Shown here in pieces: positions 45,989 to 54,106 of a DNA stretch of 64,000 nt. This stretch comes from Rhodoferax sp. GTDB taxonomy: Bacteria; Pseudomonadota; Gammaproteobacteria; Burkholderiales; Burkholderiaceae_C. Every line of letters begins with the position of its first letter. The stretch's first letter is position 1. The notes under the pieces were generated by a model. That model made no database searches. It was given only the letters and a program-made list of their open reading frames with translations, and had not been told where the DNA came from. The position numbers and the translations under genes are program-made. The stretch spans positions 496,001 through 560,000 of the forward strand of contig NZ_JADMJN010000005.1 of NCBI RefSeq assembly GCF_018780565.1, given 5' to 3'.

Positions 45989-46759
45989 ATGCTAAAAGGC
46001 AAGACAGCCCTCGTCACCGGATCCACCAGCGGTATTGGTCTTGGCATCGCCAAGGCGCTGGCAGCCCAAGGCGCCAACATCGTGCTGAACGGCTTTGGCG
46101 ATGTCGACGGCCCGAAAGCCGAAGTTTCTGCGCTGGGCGTGAAAGTGGCCTACCACGGTGCCGACATGAGCAAGCCCGCCGAAATTGAAGACATGATGAA
46201 GTATGCAGCCGCCCAGTTTGGCCGTGTCGACATCCTGGTGAACAACGCCGGTATCCAGCACGTGGCCCGTATTGAGAATTTTCCGGTGGAGCGCTGGGAC
46301 GCCATCATCGCCATCAACATGAGCAGCGCTTTTCACGCCACGCGTCTGGCGTTGCCGGCCATGAAGGCCGCCGACTGGGGACGCATCATCAACGTTGCAT
46401 CGATCCACGGCCTGGTGGGCTCTGCAGAAAAATCAGCCTACGTGGCCGCCAAGCACGGCGTGGTCGGTTTGACCAAGGTGACCGCACTGGAGAATGCCAC
46501 CACCGGCGTGACTTGCAATGCCATTTGCCCCGGTTGGGTGCTGACGCCGCTGGTGCAAAAGCAGGTGGATGCCAAAGCCGCTGCACAGGGCATCTCCAAT
46601 GAAGAAGCCACCAAACAGCTGCTGGGCGAAAAAGAACCCTCCATGCAGTTCACGACGCCGGATGAACTGGGCGCCCTGGCTGTGTTCTTCTGCTCACCCG
46701 CAGGCAACAACGTGCGCGGCGTAGCCTGGAACATGGATGGCGGCTGGACGGCGCAGTGA
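45989..46759 (+). CDS. 3-hydroxybutyrate dehydrogenase
   Basis: A short-chain dehydrogenase of 256 residues with the NAD site TGSTSGIG, NNAGIQH, catalytic Ser in NVASIHG and Tyr-Lys in YVAAKHG. The segment CPGWVLTPLVQKQVDAKAAAQGIS and the Q-x-x-W patterns are typical of bacterial D-3-hydroxybutyrate dehydrogenase, which feeds polyhydroxybutyrate breakdown products into acetoacetate. GGAG lies eight bases before the ATG. It ends eight bases from the convergent kinase gene. Confidence 0.92.
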   Translation: MLKGKTALVTGSTSGIGLGIAKALAAQGANIVLNGFGDVDGPKAEVSALGVKVAYHGADMSKPAEIEDMMKYAAAQFGRVDILVNNAGIQHVARIENFPVERWDAIIAINMSSAFHATRLALPAMKAADWGRIINVASIHGLVGSAEKSAYVAAKHGVVGLTKVTALENATTGVTCNAICPGWVLTPLVQKQVDAKAAAQGISNEEATKQLLGEKEPSMQFTTPDELGALAVFFCSPAGNNVRGVAWNMDGGWTAQ

Positions 46760-46766
46760 CGCCAAG

Positions 46767-49256
46767 TCAGCTGGACTGCTTGAACGCCATCACTGCCTGA
46801 TTGCGCAGGGTACGCAACAGGGCCAGCTCTTTCTCGTCCAGGATCAGACCGCCCTTCTCTCCCTTGTCCGCATAAATCAGGCCGAAAGGCTTGCCTTTGA
46901 TGATGAGCGGAAGTAGCAAAAACGTGGGTGCATTGATCGACTTGCGGTACCAAACCGGCAGACGATCGGCAATGCGCGGCTCGGTGGCGTCACTGATCAT
47001 GGTGTCGGCACCTTTGGTACAAACCGCGGTGAACAGATCCGGTGTGCTGCCCTTGAGCGTAACGCTGAACGATTTGACGACCCGCTCCACACCTTCACCC
47101 AGACCGAACCTGCCGGTCAATGCCTCGATCTTGGGATCACGCATACAAAAAATGATGCGTTGAAACTCCATGGCCCGAAACATGGTTTCCAGGATCATGC
47201 GCAGCACATCCGTCAGCTTGAAGTCCTCCACCATGGCATTGGTGATGTCCTGAATGCCGGCCGCCAGGATTTCCGCCACGTGTTTCACGTCGCGAGGCGT
47301 CACAGCACCGGCTTCAGGGGGTGCGGTCTGCGTTGCGTGCAACTCATGAGGCACGAGTGTGTCAGGCGGATCTTGTCCCTGGTTACCGCGTACACCGGTT
47401 TGATCTTCGTCCGGATCGTTCAACAGCTTGGATGCGGCCGAGCCGGGGGAGACCTTGAGATCCATGGCTTTGGCCAGCTCGATGAGCTTGGTGCGCGCCG
47501 CAGTGGTCGCCAGCTGCACGGCCGCGACGCTAACGCCCATGGTCTTGGCATAGTTTTTGGCGACCTGCGCCACTCGCGCGGTCACGTCCTTGGGGTCAGC
47601 GTGCAGCAGGATATCGGCAATTTCGTTGGCCGCTGCGGCGATCCAGCGCAAACGCTCCGATGTCTCTTCCGGAGCCCGGGCGGGCGGTGCACCGTCAGGT
47701 TTTTTCATGCAACGCTGTATGCCCTCGGGCAAGCCCCAGGCTTTGGCCACACCCATACCCAAAGCCTGATAGCTCAAGCCAAGCACGCCGGCCGAGGCAG
47801 TTGCCTCACTGACTGGCTGACGGGCAGATGCAGTCAGACCGCGTACAGTGCGCGCTTCTTCGGGAAAATAGTATTCGGCCAGCAGGCGCCCCAGGTTCTG
47901 AAACATGGAGCCAATGAAGGCTTCTTCACTTTCCCGAACCACCGGACACAGTTCGCTGCCAATCGACCCTGCCATCAGCGAGCGCAGGAACTCTTCTTTC
48001 AGGACATTGGCATGAGCCTTGTCCTGCATATGCTCCAGCAACACCAGGCTGAGCGCCATATTGCGAATACCGTTGAAACCCACCAGACTCACAGCGCGGG
48101 ACACCGTGCTGATACTGCTACCCCGCGAATAATGGGCACTGTTGACCAGGCGCAGGAGCTTGTTGGTCAAGGCCACGTCTTTCAAAATTTCATTGGTGAC
48201 GCTGCCCACGCTCTCGGTTTCGGAGGTGGCCATGCCCTGAATACGGACCACCGAATCGGACATGGCGGGGAAATCGCTCTTGTGGCGCATCCGTCGCAGC
48301 AAAAAATCAAGGGTGCTGTTGCCATTGCTGGCAGAAGCCCCTTCGCCGTCCTCCTCTTGTGGTTTGGACATCGCGCCAGCCCAGCCGGCAAGCTCGTCAT
48401 GGAAAACCTTGGCGCTGGCGTGGCGTTGCGAGGGATCCCGCGCCAGGGCACGCGAGGCGATGGAGCGCAGCTTGTCGTCCACATCGGACCGTAGGTCCTT
48501 GGGGAGTTCAAGTTGTTCATGTACCACACGGTAGATGGCCCGGTACGGATCGCGTTCGTTGATCAGCGGTTTGCCTGTCAGCATTTCGGCCAACACAATG
48601 CCCGCAGAAAAGACATCCATCAAAGGCGTCGCAGCGGTGCCCTCTGCGGCCTCCGGCGACATATAACCAGGTGTTCCGCCATCGGGTGCGGGCCGATCCG
48701 ACTTGCCCGCACTGGGGGCACTCTGTACCTGGGCCGCAATACCAAAGTCCATCACACGAGCCCGACCCGCTTCGTCAATCAAGACATTGGAGGGCTTCAA
48801 ATCCCGGTGAACCACACCGGCAGCATGGGCTGTGATCAGGGCGTTCAATACATCCATCATCATGGGCACAGCCTCATGCGCAGGCAAAGCACCACGCTTG
48901 CCCAGCACTGCCGCCAGGGTCTGCCCCGGTACGTATTCAAATACCAGGTAGGGCTGCTGCTCGTGCACGTCGGCCTCGAACACGGGAACGATGTTGGGGT
49001 GGGTGAGGCGGCTCACGCTGCGGGCTTCCTGCAGCCACTGCGCAATGGCCGACGCATCCGACCCCTTGCCCAGCTTCATCTGCTTGATGGCGACCTCGCG
49101 TTCCAAACGCGGATCAAAGGCCAGCCAGACTATTGACTGTGCGCCTTGCCCCAAAACACGCCTTAACTCGAAACGCCCCAGCATTTGGGTTTGTGACTGC
49201 GATGGCTGGCCATTGGCCATTCTTTTGATAGTAGAGAGCGGAGAAAAATCAACCAT
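46767..49256 (-). CDS. Ser/Thr protein kinase-HDOD-GAF fusion protein
   Basis: An 829-residue cytoplasmic protein. Residues about 27-290 form a eukaryotic-type kinase: GQGAQSIVW loop, VAIK (Lys58), HRDLKPSN (Asp152), DFG (Asp170) and MSPEA. Residues about 318-530 form an HDOD domain (DFPAMSDSVVRIQGM, NKLLRLVNSAHYSRG, FNGIRNMALSLVLLE, FIGSMFQNLGRLLAEYYF). Residues about 650-825 form a GAF domain (VLRMILETMFRAMEFQRIIFC, APTFLLLPLIIKGKPFGLIYAD). All kinase catalytic residues are present. The ATG at 49256 is used; an ATG at 49220 is possible. Target proteins and GAF ligand are unknown. Confidence 0.9.
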   Translation of the reverse strand: MVDFSPLSTIKRMANGQPSQSQTQMLGRFELRRVLGQGAQSIVWLAFDPRLEREVAIKQMKLGKGSDASAIAQWLQEARSVSRLTHPNIVPVFEADVHEQQPYLVFEYVPGQTLAAVLGKRGALPAHEAVPMMMDVLNALITAHAAGVVHRDLKPSNVLIDEAGRARVMDFGIAAQVQSAPSAGKSDRPAPDGGTPGYMSPEAAEGTAATPLMDVFSAGIVLAEMLTGKPLINERDPYRAIYRVVHEQLELPKDLRSDVDDKLRSIASRALARDPSQRHASAKVFHDELAGWAGAMSKPQEEDGEGASASNGNSTLDFLLRRMRHKSDFPAMSDSVVRIQGMATSETESVGSVTNEILKDVALTNKLLRLVNSAHYSRGSSISTVSRAVSLVGFNGIRNMALSLVLLEHMQDKAHANVLKEEFLRSLMAGSIGSELCPVVRESEEAFIGSMFQNLGRLLAEYYFPEEARTVRGLTASARQPVSEATASAGVLGLSYQALGMGVAKAWGLPEGIQRCMKKPDGAPPARAPEETSERLRWIAAAANEIADILLHADPKDVTARVAQVAKNYAKTMGVSVAAVQLATTAARTKLIELAKAMDLKVSPGSAASKLLNDPDEDQTGVRGNQGQDPPDTLVPHELHATQTAPPEAGAVTPRDVKHVAEILAAGIQDITNAMVEDFKLTDVLRMILETMFRAMEFQRIIFCMRDPKIEALTGRFGLGEGVERVVKSFSVTLKGSTPDLFTAVCTKGADTMISDATEPRIADRLPVWYRKSINAPTFLLLPLIIKGKPFGLIYADKGEKGGLILDEKELALLRTLRNQAVMAFKQSS

Positions 49257-49355
49257 GAATCAGGCAGAAGTAAGGCGATCAGGGAAATACGGCCGAATAA
49301 TGACCCAAGTATGACATTGCCGCAGGCCCTGCGCTATAGCGCAACAGGCAGACGG

Positions 49356-52058
49356 TCAAGTATTGAGTTGCGCCTGACTCGGAACAGCTTCCACAAACTG
49401 CTCCAGATCCTTGACGGGGAGCGGTCGACTGAACAGATAGCCTTGGTAAGCATGACAGCCATGGTCTGCCAGAAAGCCCCTCTGAGCCTCCGTTTCGACG
49501 CCTTCTGCGATCACTGCAAGCCCCAGACTTTGGGCCAGCGCAACGATGGTTTGGGCAATCGCCGCATCGTTGGGGTCGGTCAGCACATCACGCACAAAAG
49601 ACTGGTCAATCTTGAGTTGATCCAGCGGCAGTCTCTTGAGATAGGACAGCGACGAATAACCGGTACCGAAATCATCCAGTGAAAAACCAATACCACGTTC
49701 TCTCAAGGCGCTCATTTTGTCAACGATATCCTCCAGGTTGTCAGCCAGCATGCTTTCGGTCAACTCAAGCTTGAGGTTTTGGGGGTTGGCCCCTGTGTAC
49801 TCGATCAGACCCAAAACGTAGGCCGCAAAATCCTTTTCCCGGAACTGCCTTGCACTGACATTCACGGCAATCGTCAGTTCGGATCGAACCGGATGCTTTG
49901 CCCATGCCACCAGCTGCGCACAAGCGGTTTCAAGAACCCAATTTCCCAGCTGCAATATGTGACCCGTTTCCTCAGCCAACGGAATGAATTCGAGTGGAGA
50001 CACCATGCCGCGTTCGGGATGGGGCCAGCGCAGCAGCGCTTCAACGCCAGTGACGCGCCCGTGCCTGTCAACCTGAGGCTGGTAATAAAGTACAAACTGC
50101 TCCAGCAATATGCCCTGACGTAAATCTGCCTCCAGCCTGGCACGCGAGTTGACCACGGCCTGCATGGCCGGATCAAAAAATCGCATGCCGTTGCGCCCTG
50201 CCGACTTGGTCTGGTACATCGCCAGATCAGCCTGTTTGAGCAACTCTTCAATGGACACGGAGTGGTCATAGTACAAAGCAACGCCAACACTGGGTGTACT
50301 GTGGAAATCAAGCTCACCCAGTCGATACGGACGGTTGAGCAACTCCACGATTTTTTCTCCCACAAGCCTGGCTTCCGCCGCGGCAACCTCCGGTACCTGG
50401 TCCAGATCCTCCAGCATGACCAGAAATTCGTCCCCTCCGAGACGTGCCACCGTGTCGCCGTCCCGCACGCACCCGGTCAAGCGCTTGGCAACTTGCTGCA
50501 GCAATTGGTCGCCTTTATCGTGCCCTTGCGTATCGTTGAGCGTCTTGAAATGATCAAGATCGATGAACAGCAAAGCACCACTGCGCTTGTTGCGCTCACT
50601 CACCGCCAAAGCGTGCTCCAAACGGTCCATCAACAAGCGTCGGTTGGGCAGGCTGGTAAGCGGATCAAAAAAAGCAAGTTGCTTGATCTGCTCTTCTGCG
50701 GCCTTGCGTTGCGTGATATCGGTCAGGGTCGCGACATAGTGACTCACCTCCTGTCGGTCATCCAGAACCGCCATGATGTTGATCCACTCAGGAAACACCT
50801 CGCCGTTCTTGCGTCGACTCCAGATTTCACCCGCCCATTGCCCATGCTGCTCCAGGTGACGGTTCATGTTGGCATAGAACGCGTCGTCATGCCGCCCCGA
50901 ATTGAACAAGGCCAGCGTTTGACCAACGGCCTCCGCCTCGGTGTAGCCCACGCTGTCGGTAAAGGACTTGTTGACCCGCAGAATGACCTGCCGGGGATCG
51001 GTCACGATGATGCCTTCCTGGGCTTCAAACGCCGTAGCAGCAATACGCAGTTCCGCGTCCGCACGCGCGCGCTCGGTCAGATCAATATCAATACAGAACA
51101 TCTCAGGCTCACGTCCGGGTTGCTCCACATACGCGTGACTGGAAAAAACCGGCACCGAAGAACCGTCCTTGCGCTGAAGCACCAATTCCGAAGCAGGAAT
51201 GGCCTGTCCGGTTTCAAACATCTGGTGCATGGCCTCCCGCACACCCTCGCGCATATCGGGCGGAATGATCAACTCTCGCAAATTCCGCCCCAGCGCTTCC
51301 TCGGCGCTATAGCCATACAGCCGTTCAGAGGCCTTGTTCCAGTAGCGGGTTGTCCCGTCCGGTGCGTAGCCTTGCACCGACACTCCGGGAATGTCCTGTA
51401 GCAGACTGCGAAATCGGGCCTCGGACTCTCGCAGAGCCATCCCGACCTTGCGGCGGTTCACGCCATCCTGCAGCAACAATCCCAAGAACAAGGTTGCGGG
51501 CGTGAATGTAAGGACAAGGGGAAAAGAAACATTGGACAAAACCCTGGCTGCGACTTCAGCGGGCAATTGGGTGAAGATCGTGATGACGACCAGATGCACC
51601 AGCAGTCCAAAGGCCAGCAGTTCCCAGACACCCAGCTTGACCCATCCCTTGCCAATGGCATGGCGATAGAGCAACCCCAGGGCGGCGCAGGCCACCACCA
51701 CGGCGACCCCCACGCCTACACCTGCCCCACCCAACCAGAGTCGATACCCGCCCGCTATAGCTGTCGCCACACCCGCTGCGAGTGGACCACCAAACAGGCC
51801 AGCCATGCTGAGCACCACAGAGCGTGCGTCAAATATGACACCCGGCGCCAACACAACAGGTGTCATCATGCCGATGACACAAATACCACCAAAGAGAACG
51901 CCCGAAGATATGGCCGCCGCGACTTTGCGCCCTTCCCAGAAACGACTGTTGATACTCTCCAGCAGGCTGAGTGCCAACAGCAGAGCAACTCCTTTGATGA
52001 GCTCAATGACCAAGTCCGACCTCCCTGGATTCGAGTATTCGCGGATTATGTACCGCAA
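49356..52058 (-). CDS. LytS-type membrane sensor with PAS-PAS-GGDEF-EAL
   Basis: A 900-residue inner-membrane c-di-GMP protein. Residues about 15-205 carry five or six hydrophobic segments of the 5TMR-LYT type (FDARSVVLSMAGLFGGPLAAGVATAIAGGYRLWLGG). Two PAS regions (about 225-345 and 350-465) precede GGDEF (ARLGGDEFLVML intact) and EAL (VEALLRW, DDFGTGYSSLSYLKRLP intact). The TTG at 52058 is the longest start; a later TTG near 52014 is possible. Lies alone, minus-strand, 43 bases from the SIMPL gene stop. Confidence 0.88.
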   Translation of the reverse strand: MRYIIREYSNPGRSDLVIELIKGVALLLALSLLESINSRFWEGRKVAAAISSGVLFGGICVIGMMTPVVLAPGVIFDARSVVLSMAGLFGGPLAAGVATAIAGGYRLWLGGAGVGVGVAVVVACAALGLLYRHAIGKGWVKLGVWELLAFGLLVHLVVITIFTQLPAEVAARVLSNVSFPLVLTFTPATLFLGLLLQDGVNRRKVGMALRESEARFRSLLQDIPGVSVQGYAPDGTTRYWNKASERLYGYSAEEALGRNLRELIIPPDMREGVREAMHQMFETGQAIPASELVLQRKDGSSVPVFSSHAYVEQPGREPEMFCIDIDLTERARADAELRIAATAFEAQEGIIVTDPRQVILRVNKSFTDSVGYTEAEAVGQTLALFNSGRHDDAFYANMNRHLEQHGQWAGEIWSRRKNGEVFPEWINIMAVLDDRQEVSHYVATLTDITQRKAAEEQIKQLAFFDPLTSLPNRRLLMDRLEHALAVSERNKRSGALLFIDLDHFKTLNDTQGHDKGDQLLQQVAKRLTGCVRDGDTVARLGGDEFLVMLEDLDQVPEVAAAEARLVGEKIVELLNRPYRLGELDFHSTPSVGVALYYDHSVSIEELLKQADLAMYQTKSAGRNGMRFFDPAMQAVVNSRARLEADLRQGILLEQFVLYYQPQVDRHGRVTGVEALLRWPHPERGMVSPLEFIPLAEETGHILQLGNWVLETACAQLVAWAKHPVRSELTIAVNVSARQFREKDFAAYVLGLIEYTGANPQNLKLELTESMLADNLEDIVDKMSALRERGIGFSLDDFGTGYSSLSYLKRLPLDQLKIDQSFVRDVLTDPNDAAIAQTIVALAQSLGLAVIAEGVETEAQRGFLADHGCHAYQGYLFSRPLPVKDLEQFVEAVPSQAQLNT

Positions 52059-52100
52059 CAGCCGAAACCCAAAGCAGGGAATGGCCGCAGAGTTGGCGGC

Positions 52101-52811
52101 TTACTTCAATTGCACAGAACCGGAGACCGTGACCACCACCGAAGTCTTGCCAGCTTCGACCGGCAATGGTGCATCGGCCATTGCGGCCTTGGCTTCGAAC
52201 TGCATTAATCTGGGGCGTGGCGCAATGCCCTGATCGTTGGTGTTGACCGTGACGTCACGCAATGTATACCCGGCAAAGCCGAAGCCGCGCGCGATTTCCA
52301 TCGCACGCGCCTTGAAGCGTTCAATCGCCATGCCCTGAGCGTCCCCTTCCACCCGGGCACGCTGTTCGCGACTCAAAGCAAAATTCACCCCGGCGACCGT
52401 CAGCGTCTGTATCTTCCCTGCGGTGCTGCTGATGCGGGCGAAGTCACGGCCTTCCAGAATCAACTCGGCAGAGCCCTGCCAGCCACTGGGCTTGCCGTCA
52501 CGGCCATAACGCTGGTACAGGCTGAAATTACCCGTACGTACATCCAGCTGACCCGGTTGCGCCGTTTTTTTGGCATCGGTCAGCGCGGCGTCAAGCGCCG
52601 CCTTCAACTGGCTTTGCACCAGCGTGGCATCGCTGCCCTCACGCGACGTGCTCATGGAAATTGACAATAAATCCTGCGTCACCTCCACCGTGCCAGTTGC
52701 GGTCAGCTGGGCTACATTTTGAACCGGCGGATTCATGCCCTGCTGTGAAAAAGCGCCAGAAGAAGTTGCCAATATTGCACAAATTGCTATTAATTTAGTA
52801 GCTGAGTTCAA
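52101..52811 (-). CDS. SIMPL (DUF541) domain periplasmic protein
   Basis: A protein of about 236 residues with a signal peptide (MNSATKLIAICAILATSSGAFSQ) and a DUF541/SIMPL domain with the family patterns VEVTQDLLSISMSTSREGSDA and ERFKARAMEIARGFGFAGYTLRDVTVN. The family is found in the periplasm or outer membrane with no defined activity. The TTG at 52811 has GGGAG eight bases upstream and gives a clean signal peptide; a TTG at 52826 is the alternative. A short palindromic repeat forms part of the signal-peptide coding sequence. Confidence 0.85.
   Translation of the reverse strand: MNSATKLIAICAILATSSGAFSQQGMNPPVQNVAQLTATGTVEVTQDLLSISMSTSREGSDATLVQSQLKAALDAALTDAKKTAQPGQLDVRTGNFSLYQRYGRDGKPSGWQGSAELILEGRDFARISSTAGKIQTLTVAGVNFALSREQRARVEGDAQGMAIERFKARAMEIARGFGFAGYTLRDVTVNTNDQGIAPRPRLMQFEAKAAMADAPLPVEAGKTSVVVTVSGSVQLK
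52783..52806. repeat. Short AT-rich palindrome in the SIMPL signal-peptide region
   Basis: ATTGCTATTAATTTAGTAGC followed by TGAG on the plus strand. GCTA/TAGC ends pair around an AT-rich centre. Best-formed member of the family also seen at 5361, 18388 and 62086. On the minus strand it encodes SATKLIAI. Confidence 0.5.
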
Positions 52812-52881
52812 AGTATCGTCTCCCAAAAAAAATTAACACGCGCCCAGATTCAAAATCTGCGGCGCACAGTTCTGGTGCATT

Positions 52882-53166
52882 TCACGGACGATCCGTGCTG
52901 ACAGATCGGTGTTGCTGACGCAGTTGCAATCGAAGGTCCGCCCGTTCCTGAGCTGTCAATTGACGCGTTGGGGGTAACTTGGCGGCACTTTTCTCCTCCT
53001 GAACCTCACGCGCCTGCGGCATTTGGAGTGCTGATCGAAGCTCGGAACGGCGTTGTTCCGGCGCACTGCGGGCAGGACTTTCCCCATTGGGTGGTGCCGG
53101 CTGCGACCAAGCAGTGGACACAAGCAACCCCACCATGGGGATCAAAATCAGCCTGTAATACTTCAT
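52882..53166 (-). CDS. Small exported hypothetical protein
   Basis: A 94-residue protein I do not recognise. Residues 1-22 (MKYYRLILIPMVGLLVSTAWSQ) are a good signal peptide. The rest is polar and charged (PNGESPARSAPEQRRSELRSAL, LTAQERADLRLQLRQQHRSV), likely helical and basic. A longer frame to 53241 is rejected because it buries the signal peptide. It is transcribed divergently from ompR across a region with a long-spaced inverted repeat, so it may be an OmpR target. No strong ribosome site is visible. Confidence 0.65.
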   Translation of the reverse strand: MKYYRLILIPMVGLLVSTAWSQPAPPNGESPARSAPEQRRSELRSALQMPQAREVQEEKSAAKLPPTRQLTAQERADLRLQLRQQHRSVSTDRP

Positions 53167-53239
53167 AAGTTGGAACTTAACGCTTAGCCTCATGTCAATG
53201 TTCACATTGTTTCTCGATGGACTTGCATTCAGGGGCAAC

Positions 53240-53319
53240 ATTTGTAACAGTATGTCAGTGCTGGGCGAAATTTCCAGAAATTACATTCACGACCCTGCAA
53301 AATCGGTTTTGTTACAAAT
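53240..53319. promoter_or_regulatory. Long-spaced inverted repeat upstream of ompR
   Basis: ATTTGTAACA at 53240-53249 and its exact complement TGTTACAAAT at 53310-53319, 60 bases apart, lie between the divergent small exported gene and ompR. TGTAAC/GTTACA is reminiscent of OmpR-family half-sites, so autoregulation is possible. Confidence 0.4.
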
Positions 53320-53333
53320 TTACAAAGGCCATC

Positions 53334-54065
53334 ATGAGCCAAGCAACAAGCCGCACTGACAAGATAATGATCGTCGATGACGACGCCCGCATTCGCGACC
53401 TTTTGCGGCGTTACCTCGCCCAGGAAGGCTTTGAAGTCCTGCAGGCAGAAGACGGCAAGGCCCTCACGCGGATCCTGCTGCGCGAAACCGTTGATCTGAT
53501 CGTATTGGACCTGATGATGCCCGGCGAGGATGGCTTGTCAATATGTCGGCGCCTGCGGGCCGCCAACGACCACACTCCCATCATCATGTTGACCGCCAAA
53601 GGCGAGGATGTGGACCGCATCGTCGGCCTGGAAGTTGGTGCAGACGACTATTTGGGCAAGCCCTTCAATCCCCGTGAGCTGCTGGCCCGCATTCATGCGG
53701 TATTGCGTCGGCGACCAGTCCAGGAAGCACCCGGCGCACCATCGGCCGACCATGAATCCGTGACCTTCGGCCCCTTCATCTTTGACTTGGGTGCCAGAAC
53801 CCTGCACAAAGGTGCAGAAGAACTGCCTCTGACCACCGGCGAATTCGCCATGCTGAAGGCACTGGTGCGCCATCCGCGTCAACCTCTGTCACGTGAAAAA
53901 CTGGCGCAGTTGGCACGAGGCCGTGAGTTCGAGCCATTTGATCGCAGCCTGGACGTTCAAGTATCGCGTTTGCGCAAACTGGTGGAAGTGGATGCTGCGG
54001 CGCCACGCTTCATTCAAACTGTTTGGGGCATTGGCTATGTCTTCGTACCCGATGGCGCAGGTTGA
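53334..54065 (+). CDS. ompR: OmpR-type response regulator
   Basis: A 243-residue regulator: receiver domain (IMIVDDDARIRDLLRRYL, phospho-Asp59 in LIVLDLMMPGEDG, conserved Lys in DDYLGKPFNPREL) and a C-terminal winged helix (LTTGEFAMLKALVRHPRQPLSR, FDRSLDVQVSRLRKLVE, IQTVWGIGYVFVP). AAAGG lies five bases before the ATG. The kinase gene follows in an overlapping or abutting arrangement. The symbol reflects its closeness to OmpR and the EnvZ-like partner; the osmoregulatory role is inferred. Confidence 0.92.
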   Translation: MSQATSRTDKIMIVDDDARIRDLLRRYLAQEGFEVLQAEDGKALTRILLRETVDLIVLDLMMPGEDGLSICRRLRAANDHTPIIMLTAKGEDVDRIVGLEVGADDYLGKPFNPRELLARIHAVLRRRPVQEAPGAPSADHESVTFGPFIFDLGARTLHKGAEELPLTTGEFAMLKALVRHPRQPLSREKLAQLARGREFEPFDRSLDVQVSRLRKLVEVDAAAPRFIQTVWGIGYVFVPDGAG

Positions 54066-54106
54066 ATAGATTGACGGACGAACAAGCCGTACTCCCTGAT
54101 GTCAGC

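Noticed and set aside
47160..48494. Plus-strand open frame of 444 codons opposite the kinase-HDOD-GAF gene
   Set aside because: It overlaps conserved kinase and HDOD motifs on the other strand and looks like a codon-bias shadow.
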